A stretch of DNA of 35,687 nucleotides from Gallionella sp. (GCA_013043965.1 JABEVF010000059.1:1-35687); one strand, 5' to 3'. Numbered from the stretch's first letter, positions 1-5,798 are shown. Notes: generated from the letters alone by a model not told the origin. Translations and numbers: made by a program.

Positions 1-103
1 TACATGCGTTTGCATTCGACCAGTATGTTGAGATTTTTCTTGTCGGACGTATATCGGCAGCTCCGGCAAAGGCCATCACATTGAACGGGACTTGTTGGTA
101 TTT

Positions 104-140
104 TTGACTTGCCATAGTGTGGTCTAGTGTATAGACTAGA
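104..140 (+). promoter_or_regulatory. Promoter/operator of the first Phd-PIN operon
   Basis: An 18-bp inverted repeat, TCTAGT-GTATAG-ACTAGA, occupies 123-140, about 30 bp before the antitoxin start. A weak promoter can be drawn over it (TTGCCA at 109-114, 17-bp spacer, TAGACT at 132-137). Phd-family antitoxins bind such palindromes and repress their own operon, so autoregulation is likely. The palindrome is seen directly; the promoter boxes are a weak guess. Confidence 0.55.
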
Positions 141-170
141 TTATGTTAATTTTGATACCAAGGAATGGCT

Positions 171-407
171 ATGCGCGAATACGGGGTGTATGAAGCAAAG
201 ACAAAATTGCCGGACTTGATCAAGCAAGTTCAGCGAGGTGAGCGAGTCACAATCACCAACCGGGGCGAGCCTGTGGCGGATTTGGTGCCGAGTGCCAGCC
301 GGGTTGCGCAACAGACGATGGAAGCTATCGAAGCAATCAAGGCCATGCGGACTGGAACAATTAATCAGGCGCAATTCGTTGAAATGCGGCAGCGGGGACG
401 GCGCTGA
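171..407 (+). CDS. Phd/YefM-family antitoxin
   Basis: This small protein (78 aa from the chosen start) is the antitoxin of a type II toxin-antitoxin pair. The N-terminal half has the Phd/YefM pattern: YGVYEAKTKLPDLIKQV followed by GERVTITNRGEPVADLVP, the fold that dimerises and binds operator DNA. The C-terminal half is charged and helical, as expected for the segment that wraps the toxin. An ATG at 165 is also in frame, but the AGGA at 161-164 abuts it and sits 6 nt before the ATG at 171, so 171 is preferred. The stop overlaps the start of the PIN gene by one base (TGATG), which implies translational coupling. A palindromic operator lies upstream. Confidence 0.85.
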   Translation: MREYGVYEAKTKLPDLIKQVQRGERVTITNRGEPVADLVPSASRVAQQTMEAIEAIKAMRTGTINQAQFVEMRQRGRR

Positions 408-838
408 TGGGGAGCGGTTTCGTGCTTGATGCGTCCGTGGCAATTCGCTGGGCACTCCAAGATGGTTCAGTGTCTGACCGGGTCTACGCCGACCAAATTC
501 TCGATTCCTTCAGTGCCGCTCCCGCCTGGGTTCCGGCATTGTGGTATACCGAAACGATTCATGTTCTTCGCTGTGCGGAGGATAGCGGGAAGCTTGGCGA
601 ATCAGCGTTGACGGGATTTGTGTATCGTCTGGCGCAATTACCCATTACTCTCGACTCTGCCGCTCCTTCTGGAACTCAGCTTGCTGTTGCCGCGATATCC
701 AGAGAGTTCAAGCTCTCGGGATATGATGCCCAGTACCTTGAATTGGCGCGCCGACGTAATCTGCCGTTAGCGACTCTGGACAAGGATCTACGTAAAGCGG
801 CGAAAAAAGCTGGTGTGCCGATTTATCTAATTCATTAG
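407..838 (+). CDS. vapC: PIN-domain toxin (VapC-like)
   Basis: This 143-residue single-domain protein is a PIN-fold endoribonuclease, the toxin partner of the preceding Phd-type antitoxin. The acidic metal-binding residues expected of an active PIN domain can be placed: D8 in FVLDAS, E49 in YTETIHVL, D107 in SGYDAQYLELA, and D125/D127 in LATLDKDLRKAA. The family usually cleaves tRNA or rRNA at defined sites; the target cannot be read from the sequence. The gene is coupled to the antitoxin by a one-base stop/start overlap. The mix of a Phd-type antitoxin with a PIN toxin is common. The operon looks intact. Confidence 0.88.
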   Translation: MGSGFVLDASVAIRWALQDGSVSDRVYADQILDSFSAAPAWVPALWYTETIHVLRCAEDSGKLGESALTGFVYRLAQLPITLDSAAPSGTQLAVAAISREFKLSGYDAQYLELARRRNLPLATLDKDLRKAAKKAGVPIYLIH

Positions 839-1107
839 GGGGAATTCGATGACGTTTTTACCCACAAGGCTATTCTGAATTGCCCCTGGTAGTGCGTATG
901 TTGGGTTTGCCACTCCTTGGTCGACGCGTGTATCTGATGGCGGGTTTGAGATTGGAACAGGTGGCGGAATTCATCGGAATACGCAGGCGGTTGGGTTCCT
1001 GCCAGAATCGCCAGACAGAAACCGCTTGCAGATAATCCCATAGATGCCAGTTAGTCGGCCGTGTGCAAGTGGTGGTGATAAATTTTAAGGGCAGGCAGGG
1101 TTCTGGT
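839..1107. other. Intergenic stretch with no recognised gene
   Basis: About 270 bp separate the PIN toxin from the epimerase. Reading frames here are short and overlap on both strands, and none resembles a family I know. A GTG at 1063 would extend the epimerase upstream, but that extension (QVVVINFKGRQGSG) does not resemble the family N-terminus. Confidence 0.5.
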
Positions 1108-2064
1108 ATGAAAGTCATGGTAACCGGCGCGAACGGATTTGTGGGGAAGTCGCTTTGCGCTGCCTTGTTAGGCAAAGGCGATTGCGTGCTTGGCGCAATC
1201 CGCCGGGTCGTCCCGGATGAGCAGCCTGGCACGGCAGACTATATTCCGGTTGGCGAAATATGCCCGGCTACCGATTGGTCTGCGGCGCTCAACGGCGTTG
1301 AAGTTGTGATCCATTTGGCTGCCCGCGTGCATGTCATGCACGAGACTGCAAGCGATCCGCTAACCGAGTTCAGAAAAGTTAACACCGAGGGCACCGCACA
1401 TCTGGCCCGTTCTGCGGCAGCGAGCGGTGTGAAGCGGCTGGTGTATGTCAGCTCCATCAAAGTCAACGGCGAACAAACCACTGCCGCACCTTACTCTGAG
1501 CACGACCCGGCCTCTCCTCAAGATCCTTATGGTGTTTCCAAGTGGGAGGCCGAGCAGGCGTTGCAACGCGTGGGTAAGGAGACCGGTTTGGAGATCGTGA
1601 TCGTGCGTCCTCCGCTGGTTTACGGGCCGGGCGTGAAGGGGAATTTCATCAGTCTGTTTGCGGCAATTGATAAAGGCATACCCTTGCCGCTGGCGGGGGC
1701 CAATAACGCGCGCAGCTTGGTGTATGTGGGCAATCTGGTGGACGCGCTGATCGCGTGTGCGACCCATCCCGATGCCGCCGGGCAAACTTATCTGGTCAGC
1801 GATGGGGCGGCGGTTTCCACCGCAGAGTTGGCCAAAGAGATCGCCGCCGCGTTGCAGCGCAAGGACCGTACTTTTTACTTTCCCCCTGCCGTGTTGCGTG
1901 CGATGGCAGCCCTGTTGGGCAAGTCGGCTCAGGTGGATCGATTGTTCGGCTCGCTGCGTATCGACAGCCAAAAGATACGCGACGAACTGGGCTGGACTCC
2001 GCCCTACACTTTGCAACAAGGCCTGCGCGAGACAGCCAGCTGGTATCGCAGCCTCCATTCTTGA
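1108..2064 (+). CDS. NAD-dependent epimerase/dehydratase (extended SDR, WbpV-like)
   Basis: This 318-aa enzyme is an extended short-chain dehydrogenase/reductase acting on a nucleotide sugar, probably a UDP-sugar 4-epimerase or related enzyme for O-antigen or capsule synthesis. The Rossmann loop TGANGFVG lies at residues 6-13. The catalytic set is visible as the serine pair in VSSIKVNGE (115-116), Y141 and K145 (YGVSK). The substrate segment VRPPLVYGPGVKGNF follows. The start is the ATG at 1108, preceded by AGGG at 1097-1100. In many proteobacteria this gene precedes a WecA/WbpL-type transferase and a WbpM-type dehydratase. Those two genes do occur here, but about 4.9 kb downstream, beyond TA genes and waaC. 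The exact substrate is not determinable. Confidence 0.85.
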   Translation: MKVMVTGANGFVGKSLCAALLGKGDCVLGAIRRVVPDEQPGTADYIPVGEICPATDWSAALNGVEVVIHLAARVHVMHETASDPLTEFRKVNTEGTAHLARSAAASGVKRLVYVSSIKVNGEQTTAAPYSEHDPASPQDPYGVSKWEAEQALQRVGKETGLEIVIVRPPLVYGPGVKGNFISLFAAIDKGIPLPLAGANNARSLVYVGNLVDALIACATHPDAAGQTYLVSDGAAVSTAELAKEIAAALQRKDRTFYFPPAVLRAMAALLGKSAQVDRLFGSLRIDSQKIRDELGWTPPYTLQQGLRETASWYRSLHS

Positions 2065-2081
2065 CAAAATGATGCGTTGAC
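2061..2081 (+). repeat. 21-bp direct repeat, left copy
   Basis: The 21 bases starting TTGACAAAATGATGCG at the end of the epimerase recur with one mismatch at 3697-3717. The two copies bracket the DUF4143 ATPase and the short stub after it. They could be the edges of an inserted segment or two copies of one promoter-like element, since each contains TTGAC. Confidence 0.6.
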
Positions 2082-2377
2082 TAGATGCGCTGCATGAACG
2101 ACATACTGGCCTGACAGCATCATTAGGGGGTACGTTTTTTGAGGCGGCTTCGGTTTGCTTGAACCGGCATCATGATTCACCAGTAGTTATGAGAGTTGTG
2201 TGTACTGGTGGTGCCAGTACACAGTCAGTTGAGTTTACAAAACCGGACGTAGGTGCATTAAACGCTTGGGCAGGTAGATATTGCGAGGCTTGTCCTTTGA
2301 CTGAATATTGCTCTTAATTTCATTTGGACGTATCAAAACATTTCAACTAGACGATATATTAAGTTACACTTGGCCGC
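2065..2377. other. 313-bp intergenic region before the ATPase
   Basis: No gene was recognised here. The stretch holds the tail of the left direct repeat and a strong hairpin-forming palindrome at 2199-2223. AT-rich sequence at 2318-2368 includes TATATT boxes that probably serve as the ATPase promoter. There is no clear Shine-Dalgarno sequence in front of the ATPase ATG. Confidence 0.45.
2199..2223. repeat. Perfect 10-bp inverted repeat
   Basis: The arms TGTGTACTGG (2199-2208) and CCAGTACACA (2214-2223) pair perfectly around the 5-base loop TGGTG. No T-run follows, so it is not a standard Rho-independent terminator. It may be an operator or a small repeat element. Confidence 0.7.
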
Positions 2378-3625
2378 ATGACCGGTCCAACCTTCCATCC
2401 CCGTTTTGCCCTTCCTCGCCTGACCGAGGCGCTGCAAGATACGCCTGTGGTGCTGGTTCACGGCCCGCGCCAATGCGGCAAGACCACGCTCGCCCGCGCG
2501 GTGGGTGATGCGGCTGGCTATGCCTATATCAGTTTCGACGATGATGTGTTGCGAGCATCGGCTCTGGCCGATCCGGTGGGGTTCGTGGCAGATTTGCCGG
2601 ACAAGGTGGTGCTGGATGAGGTGCAGCGGGTTCCTGAATTATTTACTGCGCTGAAAGTCGCGGTAGATCGTGATCGGCGACCGGGACGATTCATTTTGAC
2701 TGGCTCGGCAAACGTGCTGTTGGTGCCACGGTTGGCAGACTCGCTGGCAGGGCGCATGGAAATTTTGCGACTCCATCCACTCGCGCAGTCTGAGCTGGCA
2801 GCACAGCAGCCGGACTTTCTGGATGCGTTGTTTGGAGATGGTTTTAAGACGAAGCAACAGGCACGATTGGGCAAGGAGCTAGCCGAGCGGATTGCCGCTG
2901 GCGGCTATCCCGCCGCGCTTGCTCGACCGTCATCACGCAGGCGTGTCACTTGGTATCGTGATTACATCGAAACGCTGGTGCAGCGCGATGTGCGAGATAT
3001 GGCACGCATCAGTTCGCTGGATGTGTTGCCACGTTTGCTTACACTGGCAGCCGGACAGACTGCGAGGTTGCTCAATGTGGCTGACCTAGCGTCGCCTTTC
3101 CAATTGAGCCGCCCGACAATTCGCGATTATGTGACATTACTGGCGCGCGTATTCTTGCTGGAAGAGTTGCCGCCTTGGCATAACAACCGTCTGAGCAGGC
3201 TGGTCAAAACCCCCAAGCTGCATTTGGGTGATACAGGGCTTGCCTGCGCTTTGCTTGGTGTAGATGCCGCAGCGTTATGGGCGGATCGCACCCTGCTGGG
3301 ACAGCTATTGGAGACTTTTATTTTCCAGGAACTGCGCCGCCATGCTAGTTGGCGGGACGACCCGATCACTTTCTACCACTTCCGAGACAAAGATGGTGCA
3401 GAGGTGGACATCGTACTGGAGGGGAGTGGGCAGCGTGTGGCCGGTGTTGAGGTGAAAGCCGCTGCTACGGTAACGGCAAACGATTTTCGTGGATTGCGAA
3501 AATTGAAGGAAAGCACGGGGGAGCGCTTTGCCGGAGGTGTTGTTTTGTACGACGGCGAAGTCACAGCCACATTTGGCGATAAGTTATTTGCTGTGCCAAT
3601 ACGCAGCCTATGGGATGACATCTGA
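2378..3625 (+). CDS. AAA ATPase with DUF4143 domain
   Basis: This 415-aa protein belongs to the AAA_14/DUF4143 ATPases, which are widespread in accessory regions and have no firmly established role. Walker A (GPRQCGKTT) is at residues 29-37, Walker B (VVLDE) at 77-81 with the family signature EVQRVPELF, and a sensor-like LTGSAN at 107-112. The middle region (about 200-300) fits DUF4143. The C-terminus shows GAEVDIVLE followed by VAGVEVKAA, a D/E-x-K arrangement like restriction-endonuclease-fold domains. The length is normal and the key motifs are present. The stop overlaps the ATG of a truncated downstream reading frame by one base. A 21-bp direct repeat flanks the pair. A defence or TA-like role is possible but not shown. 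Confidence 0.85.
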   Translation: MTGPTFHPRFALPRLTEALQDTPVVLVHGPRQCGKTTLARAVGDAAGYAYISFDDDVLRASALADPVGFVADLPDKVVLDEVQRVPELFTALKVAVDRDRRPGRFILTGSANVLLVPRLADSLAGRMEILRLHPLAQSELAAQQPDFLDALFGDGFKTKQQARLGKELAERIAAGGYPAALARPSSRRRVTWYRDYIETLVQRDVRDMARISSLDVLPRLLTLAAGQTARLLNVADLASPFQLSRPTIRDYVTLLARVFLLEELPPWHNNRLSRLVKTPKLHLGDTGLACALLGVDAAALWADRTLLGQLLETFIFQELRRHASWRDDPITFYHFRDKDGAEVDIVLEGSGQRVAGVEVKAAATVTANDFRGLRKLKESTGERFAGGVVLYDGEVTATFGDKLFAVPIRSLWDDI

Positions 3626-3708
3626 TGGACTTCCTCATCGCCGACACATTCACCGATAGCCTCGCCAAACTCAGCGGTGACGAGCAAAAACCCGTTTTGA
3701 TAAAATGA
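3625..3708 (+). pseudogene. Truncated N-terminal stub, helicase/RelE-type gene
   Basis: A 27-codon frame starts at the ATG overlapping the ATPase stop (TGATG). It encodes MDFLIADTFTDSLAKLSGDE and then QKPVLIK. From memory, this N-terminus resembles a family of large proteins that begin with a RelE-like region followed by a UvrD-type helicase. After DEQK the similarity ends and the sequence runs into the right copy of the 21-bp repeat, where a stop falls. I read it as the 5' remnant of a deleted gene once coupled to the ATPase. The family match was not tested by a search. Confidence 0.45.
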
Positions 3709-3717
3709 TGCGTTGAC
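3697..3717 (+). repeat. 21-bp direct repeat, right copy
   Basis: This copy matches 2061-2081 at 20 of 21 positions. It replaces the expected continuation of the truncated stub and lies just upstream of a short ribbon-helix-helix antitoxin frame, so it may also act as promoter sequence for that gene. Confidence 0.6.
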
Positions 3718-3747
3718 ATCATGATGCGATTTCACCAAGGCGGAGTT

Positions 3748-3882
3748 ATGCGGACGACAATTGATATTGAGGATGATGTGCTGGCTGCAACCAAGGAGTT
3801 GGCGCGTTTGCAGAATGTTTCTGCGGGTTACATTATTTCAAAATTGGTGAGGGAGGCTTTGGCTCAAAAAATGTGCGACTGA
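3748..3882 (+). pseudogene. Truncated ribbon-helix-helix antitoxin (VapB-like)
   Basis: The 44-codon frame begins MRTTIDIEDDVLAATKELAR and continues LQNVSAGYIISKLVREALA. This is the DNA-binding half of VapB/CopG-type antitoxins: one strand followed by two helices. A Shine-Dalgarno (AAGG at 3737-3740, spacing 7) is in place. Family members normally run to 70-85 residues with a toxin-binding tail. Here the frame ends in KMCD exactly where sequence related to the 3' end of higA begins (3882), and no PIN toxin follows. It is therefore probably a decayed, toxinless antitoxin, although the DNA-binding part could still be made. A 26-bp fragment of the same gene reappears at 4704-4729. Confidence 0.65.
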
Positions 3883-3957
3883 CTCGAAAGGCCGCATAGG
3901 GTTTAACTGCCCCCAAACGGATCATGGAAAGGCAGCGGCAAGGGTGAATGCCGCCAC
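3882..3957 (+). repeat. Relic of a higA 3' end and downstream DNA (copy A)
   Basis: This stretch aligns with 4602-4680, which is the last codons of intact higA plus about 57 bp beyond it. The two share ACTCGAAAG, GCCGCATA, ACTGCCCCCAA, GATCATGGAAA and GTGAATGCCGCCAC in the same order, with a 4-base indel and scattered substitutions. Both copies contain a GCGGCA...TGCCGC hairpin (3935-3954 here). An earlier duplication of a higBA unit, now mostly lost, would explain it. Confidence 0.7.
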
Positions 3958-4003
3958 ACATTCCAATCCCAAACCTACCAGCGTTTCCAAAGCAAAAAAC
4001 TGT
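3957..4003 (+). repeat. Two tandem ~24-bp repeat units (copy 1)
   Basis: Two units in a row begin ATTCCAATCCCAAACC and TTTCCAAAGCAAAAAA. The same two-unit arrangement occurs at 4890-4935, and a single inverted unit occurs at 5746-5772. All three lie at edges of TA genes or gene stubs. Confidence 0.55.
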
Positions 4004-4009
4004 ATTTTA

Positions 4010-4045
4010 TTGACATGCGTTAATTAACAGCTTACAGTCCGCGAC
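4010..4045 (+). promoter_or_regulatory. Promoter and operator of higBA; predicted leaderless start
   Basis: TTGACA (4010-4015) and TACAGT (4033-4038) are separated by exactly 17 bp. The perfect palindrome GTTAATTAAC (4019-4028) sits in the spacer, where HigA could block RNA polymerase. Only 7 nt lie between the -10 box and the higB ATG at 4046, so transcription would begin at or beside the start codon. No Shine-Dalgarno sequence is possible on such an mRNA. Confidence 0.7.
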
Positions 4046-4323
4046 ATGATTAAGACGTTTCATCACAAAGGGCTTGAGACATTCTTCCGAAAAGGGAGCA
4101 AAGCTGGCATACAGCCGCACCATGCTGGCAAGCTCGCATCATGCTGACCATGTTGGACAGTGCGAAGCAACCGGATGATATGAACGCGCCGGGATGGCGA
4201 TTTCACCCGCTGACTGGCGATCTTGCAGGACATTATTCCGTGACGATTAACGGGAATTGGCGTATGACCTTCACCTTTGAAGGTGGTGATGCCGAGCTGG
4301 TTGATTATCAGGACTATCATTAG
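4046..4323 (+). pseudogene. higB: Frameshifted HigB/RelE-family toxin
   Basis: The gene should encode a ribosome-dependent mRNA endonuclease of about 92 residues. The first frame reads MIKTFHHKGLETFFRKGSKA, continues IQPHHAGKLAS, and stops at 4145-4147. The remainder, MLTMLDSAKQPDDMN to INGNWRMTF and the family-typical C-terminus LVDYQDYH, lies in another frame (4141-4323). The total of 278 nt is one base short of 93 codons, so a single-base deletion near 4130-4141 explains the break. An ATG at 4141 overlaps the first stop, so a split product through re-initiation is conceivable but unlikely. A sequencing error must be excluded. It precedes higA in toxin-first order. Confidence 0.8.
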
Positions 4324-4335
4324 GAGATATTTGAA

Positions 4336-4623
4336 ATGAGCAGAATGCATAACCCATCGCATCCCGGCGAAGTATTACGGGAGTGGATACCGGAAGACAT
4401 GACGGTAACGAGCGCGGCAAAGGCATTGCAGGTTTCCCGTGTCACGCTTTCTAAGGTGCTGAACGGCAAGGCTGGAGTAACGGCGGGCATGGCCTTACGC
4501 CTCGCGGCATGGCTTCGCACTTCCCCTGATGTTTGGCTTGGAATGCAAACACAGTGGGACTTGTGGCAAGCCGAGCAACAGCCAAGTCCTAAAATCAAGC
4601 CACTCGAAAGAATGGCCGCATAA
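4336..4623 (+). CDS. higA: HigA-family antitoxin (XRE helix-turn-helix)
   Basis: This 95-aa protein is a HigA-type antitoxin and repressor. It opens with the family signature HPGEVLREWI. The helix-turn-helix follows: VTSAAKALQVSRVTLSKVLNG (about residues 23-43), then KAGVTAGMALRLAAWL and SPDVWLGMQTQWDLWQAE, all typical of the VapI/HigA group. AGGAG at 4322-4326 gives a good ribosome site 9 nt before the ATG, unlike the leaderless toxin. The frame is intact although its toxin gene is frameshifted, which fits toxin loss with the antitoxin retained as an autoregulator. A degenerate relic of its 3' end exists at 3882-3957. Confidence 0.9.
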   Translation: MSRMHNPSHPGEVLREWIPEDMTVTSAAKALQVSRVTLSKVLNGKAGVTAGMALRLAAWLRTSPDVWLGMQTQWDLWQAEQQPSPKIKPLERMAA

Positions 4624-4729
4624 ATTCGACTGCCCCCAAGCTGATCATGGAAAAACAGCGGCAAGAGTGAATGCCGCCACTGGCGGAACTGCATCGTTAC
4701 CGGTGGCGCGTTTACAGAATGTTTCTGCA
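4602..4729 (+). repeat. higA 3' repeat (copy B) plus second vapB fragment
   Basis: Positions 4602-4680 match copy A at 3882-3957. They are followed at 4704-4729 by a fragment of the ribbon-helix-helix gene seen at 3800-3825; both contain TGGCGCGTTT and CAGAATGTTTCTGC. The order of the two modules is reversed relative to the first occurrence, which indicates shuffling rather than simple tandem duplication. Confidence 0.65.
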
Positions 4730-4739
4730 GCGTGAATAA

Positions 4740-4783
4740 ATAATACCCGTTATGGGAATCATCAATCCCATAACGGGTATTAT
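4740..4783. promoter_or_regulatory. Perfect 18-bp inverted repeat (probable operator)
   Basis: ATAATACCCGTTATGGGA (4740-4757) pairs perfectly with 4766-4783 across an 8-base loop. It ends 9 bp before the ATG of a truncated winged-helix regulator. No T-run follows. An operator for that regulator or a cruciform-forming element is the simplest reading. Confidence 0.65.
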
Positions 4784-4792
4784 CATGTGCGC

Positions 4793-4963
4793 ATGAAAAA
4801 TCAACCTGTCAGTCTGTCCGATGCCTTGTTTTCCAAGGCTCAAGCCCGTGTATCGGGCTTGTTGTTCGGCAATCCGGGTCGCAGTGCGTATTCCACCCCA
4901 AACCCGCCAGCGATTCCAATCGCAAAACCGCCACTCAGATGGATTCGATTTTTAATTGTTTAG
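4793..4963 (+). pseudogene. Truncated winged-helix regulator stub
   Basis: The frame starts MKNQPVSLSDALFSKAQARV and continues SGLLFGNPGRSAYS. From memory this is the start of a roughly 190-residue family of winged-helix proteins, often annotated as transcriptional regulators with a nucleotidyltransferase-like domain. After residue 34 the similarity stops. The rest (TPNPPAIPIAKPP...) is translation of the two-unit ~24-bp repeat, and the frame closes at 4961. The truncation point therefore coincides with the repeat. The palindrome upstream probably belonged to this gene. The family assignment was not verified by search. Confidence 0.5.
4885..4935 (+). repeat. Two tandem ~24-bp repeat units (copy 2)
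   Basis: The segment starts TGCGTATTCCA and contains two related units, ATTCCACCCCAAACCCGCC and ATTCCAATCGCAAAACCGCC. The outer TGCGTATTCCA (4885-4895) and the inner AAAACCGCCA (4924-4933) recur inverted at 5762-5772 and 5749-5758, so inverted copies flank the Phd-PIN pair between them. Confidence 0.6.
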
Positions 4964-4975
4964 GGCGCGCCACGC

Positions 4976-5389
4976 TCACCAAGGATTGAATATCTCAACC
5001 CCGGTAGGCTCAAAATCAGCCACGTTCCGCGTTACAACCGTCATTCCATGAACCAGTGCCGTTGCCGCTATCAGCGAATCCCGGTCGGCTCGTGGATCAG
5101 GCACATGGAGTTTTGCACACCGCTGCGCAACGGCAACATCAATCGCGAGAATACGACCGGAGAACGCTGGCAATACATGACTATCGAGCCAGGTGCGAAG
5201 CACAGTCCCTTGCGTCGGGTCGCGCCGCTCGATCAAGAGTATCCCCGTTTCCAATTCCAGAACAGTGATGACCGACAAGAACAAACTCGTCGCCGAAACG
5301 CTATCTGCCCATGCTGTGACGTTCTTGTCCGCCTTACCAGCTTTTGCTTTCCGCAATTCGGAAACAACATTGGTATCGAGTAAGTACAT
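4976..5389 (-). CDS. vapC: PIN-domain toxin (FitB/VapC-like)
   Basis: This 137-aa protein is a PIN-fold ribonuclease toxin. Family features are YLLDTNVVSEL at the N-terminus (metal ligand D5), VLELETGI (E45/E47), RADRDSLIAATALVHG (D104) and VVTRNVADF (D125), ending in the FitB-like tail GVEIFNPW. All acidic active-site positions appear intact. Its start overlaps the stop of the antitoxin by one base (TGATG on the minus strand), so the two are translationally coupled. Inverted copies of a short repeat lie on both sides of the pair, which suggests it arrived or moves as a small cassette. The RNA target is unknown. Confidence 0.9.
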   Translation of the reverse strand: MYLLDTNVVSELRKAKAGKADKNVTAWADSVSATSLFLSVITVLELETGILLIERRDPTQGTVLRTWLDSHVLPAFSGRILAIDVAVAQRCAKLHVPDPRADRDSLIAATALVHGMTVVTRNVADFEPTGVEIFNPW

Positions 5390-5646
5390 CAGGACAAGTC
5401 CGCTGGCCGGTAAACATCATCGCCCAACCGAGGCGGTTCGAAATCAATGTCTGCAACGCCAGGCATCGCCAACAACTCAACGATGCTTGCCTGACTGCGT
5501 GTGACTCTCTGGTATTCCTCTATGGTCAGTAACACATGCGCGGGCCGACCACGATCCGTAATGAACACGGGACCGGAACTGGCTGCTTTCTTTGCCCGGC
5601 TGGTATCCTGGTTAAACTCTCGACTGGATAATGTGGTGATAGTCAT
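5389..5646 (-). CDS. Phd/YefM-family antitoxin
   Basis: This antitoxin (85 aa from the chosen start) begins MTITTLSSREFNQDTSRAKK and continues GPVFITDRGRPAHVLLTIEEY, the classic Phd/YefM DNA-binding fold. The C-terminal part, IVELLAMPGVADIDFEPPRL, is the toxin-neutralising segment usual for FitB-type PIN partners. The frame stays open to 5703, but the ATG at 5646 is preferred: GGAG lies about 7 nt before it, and the palindromic operator at 5669-5684 would otherwise be inside the coding region. It is coupled to the downstream PIN gene. Confidence 0.88.
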   Translation of the reverse strand: MTITTLSSREFNQDTSRAKKAASSGPVFITDRGRPAHVLLTIEEYQRVTRSQASIVELLAMPGVADIDFEPPRLGDDVYRPADLS

Positions 5647-5668
5647 AATTGTCTCCACTTGTTGCAAT

Positions 5669-5684
5669 GTAGTAACGTTACTAC
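5669..5684. promoter_or_regulatory. 16-bp perfect palindrome, operator of the second Phd-PIN pair
   Basis: GTAGTAACGTTACTAC is a perfect palindrome lying 23 bp upstream of the antitoxin start on the minus strand. That is the usual position for autorepression by a Phd dimer. Confidence 0.7.
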
Positions 5685-5745
5685 GCTTGTAAATGTTCGG
5701 CAATAGATTTTCAAGGAAAACCTGTTGGCGAAACCGTAGCGGGAC

Positions 5746-5772
5746 GGGTGGCGGTTTTAATTGGAATACGCA
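5746..5772 (-). repeat. Inverted single unit of the ~24-bp repeat (copy 3)
   Basis: Read on the minus strand this begins TGCGTATTCCAAT and then AAAACCGCCAC, matching the ends of the segment at 4885-4935. It lies between the antitoxin operator and waaC, so inverted copies bracket the TA pair. Confidence 0.6.
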
Positions 5773-5798
5773 TAAATCTATGTCGCGCTTAAAACACG

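Noticed and set aside
870..1232. Minus-strand 120-codon frame before and inside the epimerase
   Set aside because: It overlaps the start of the well-supported epimerase, has no family resemblance, and has no ribosome site.
4130..4147. Programmed frameshift or split-gene expression of higB
   Set aside because: There is no slippery heptamer at the junction. A one-base deletion is the simpler explanation, although the ATGCTGA overlap keeps re-initiation formally possible.
4740..4783. Rho-independent terminator after higA
   Set aside because: The stem is AT/GC mixed with an 8-base loop and no T-run on either strand, and it lies directly before a start codon.
3882..5772. Integron cassette array with attC sites
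   Set aside because: No integrase gene is in the window, and the repeats lack recognisable core sites (GTTRRRY and its complement). They also sit inside or across genes rather than at regular cassette ends.
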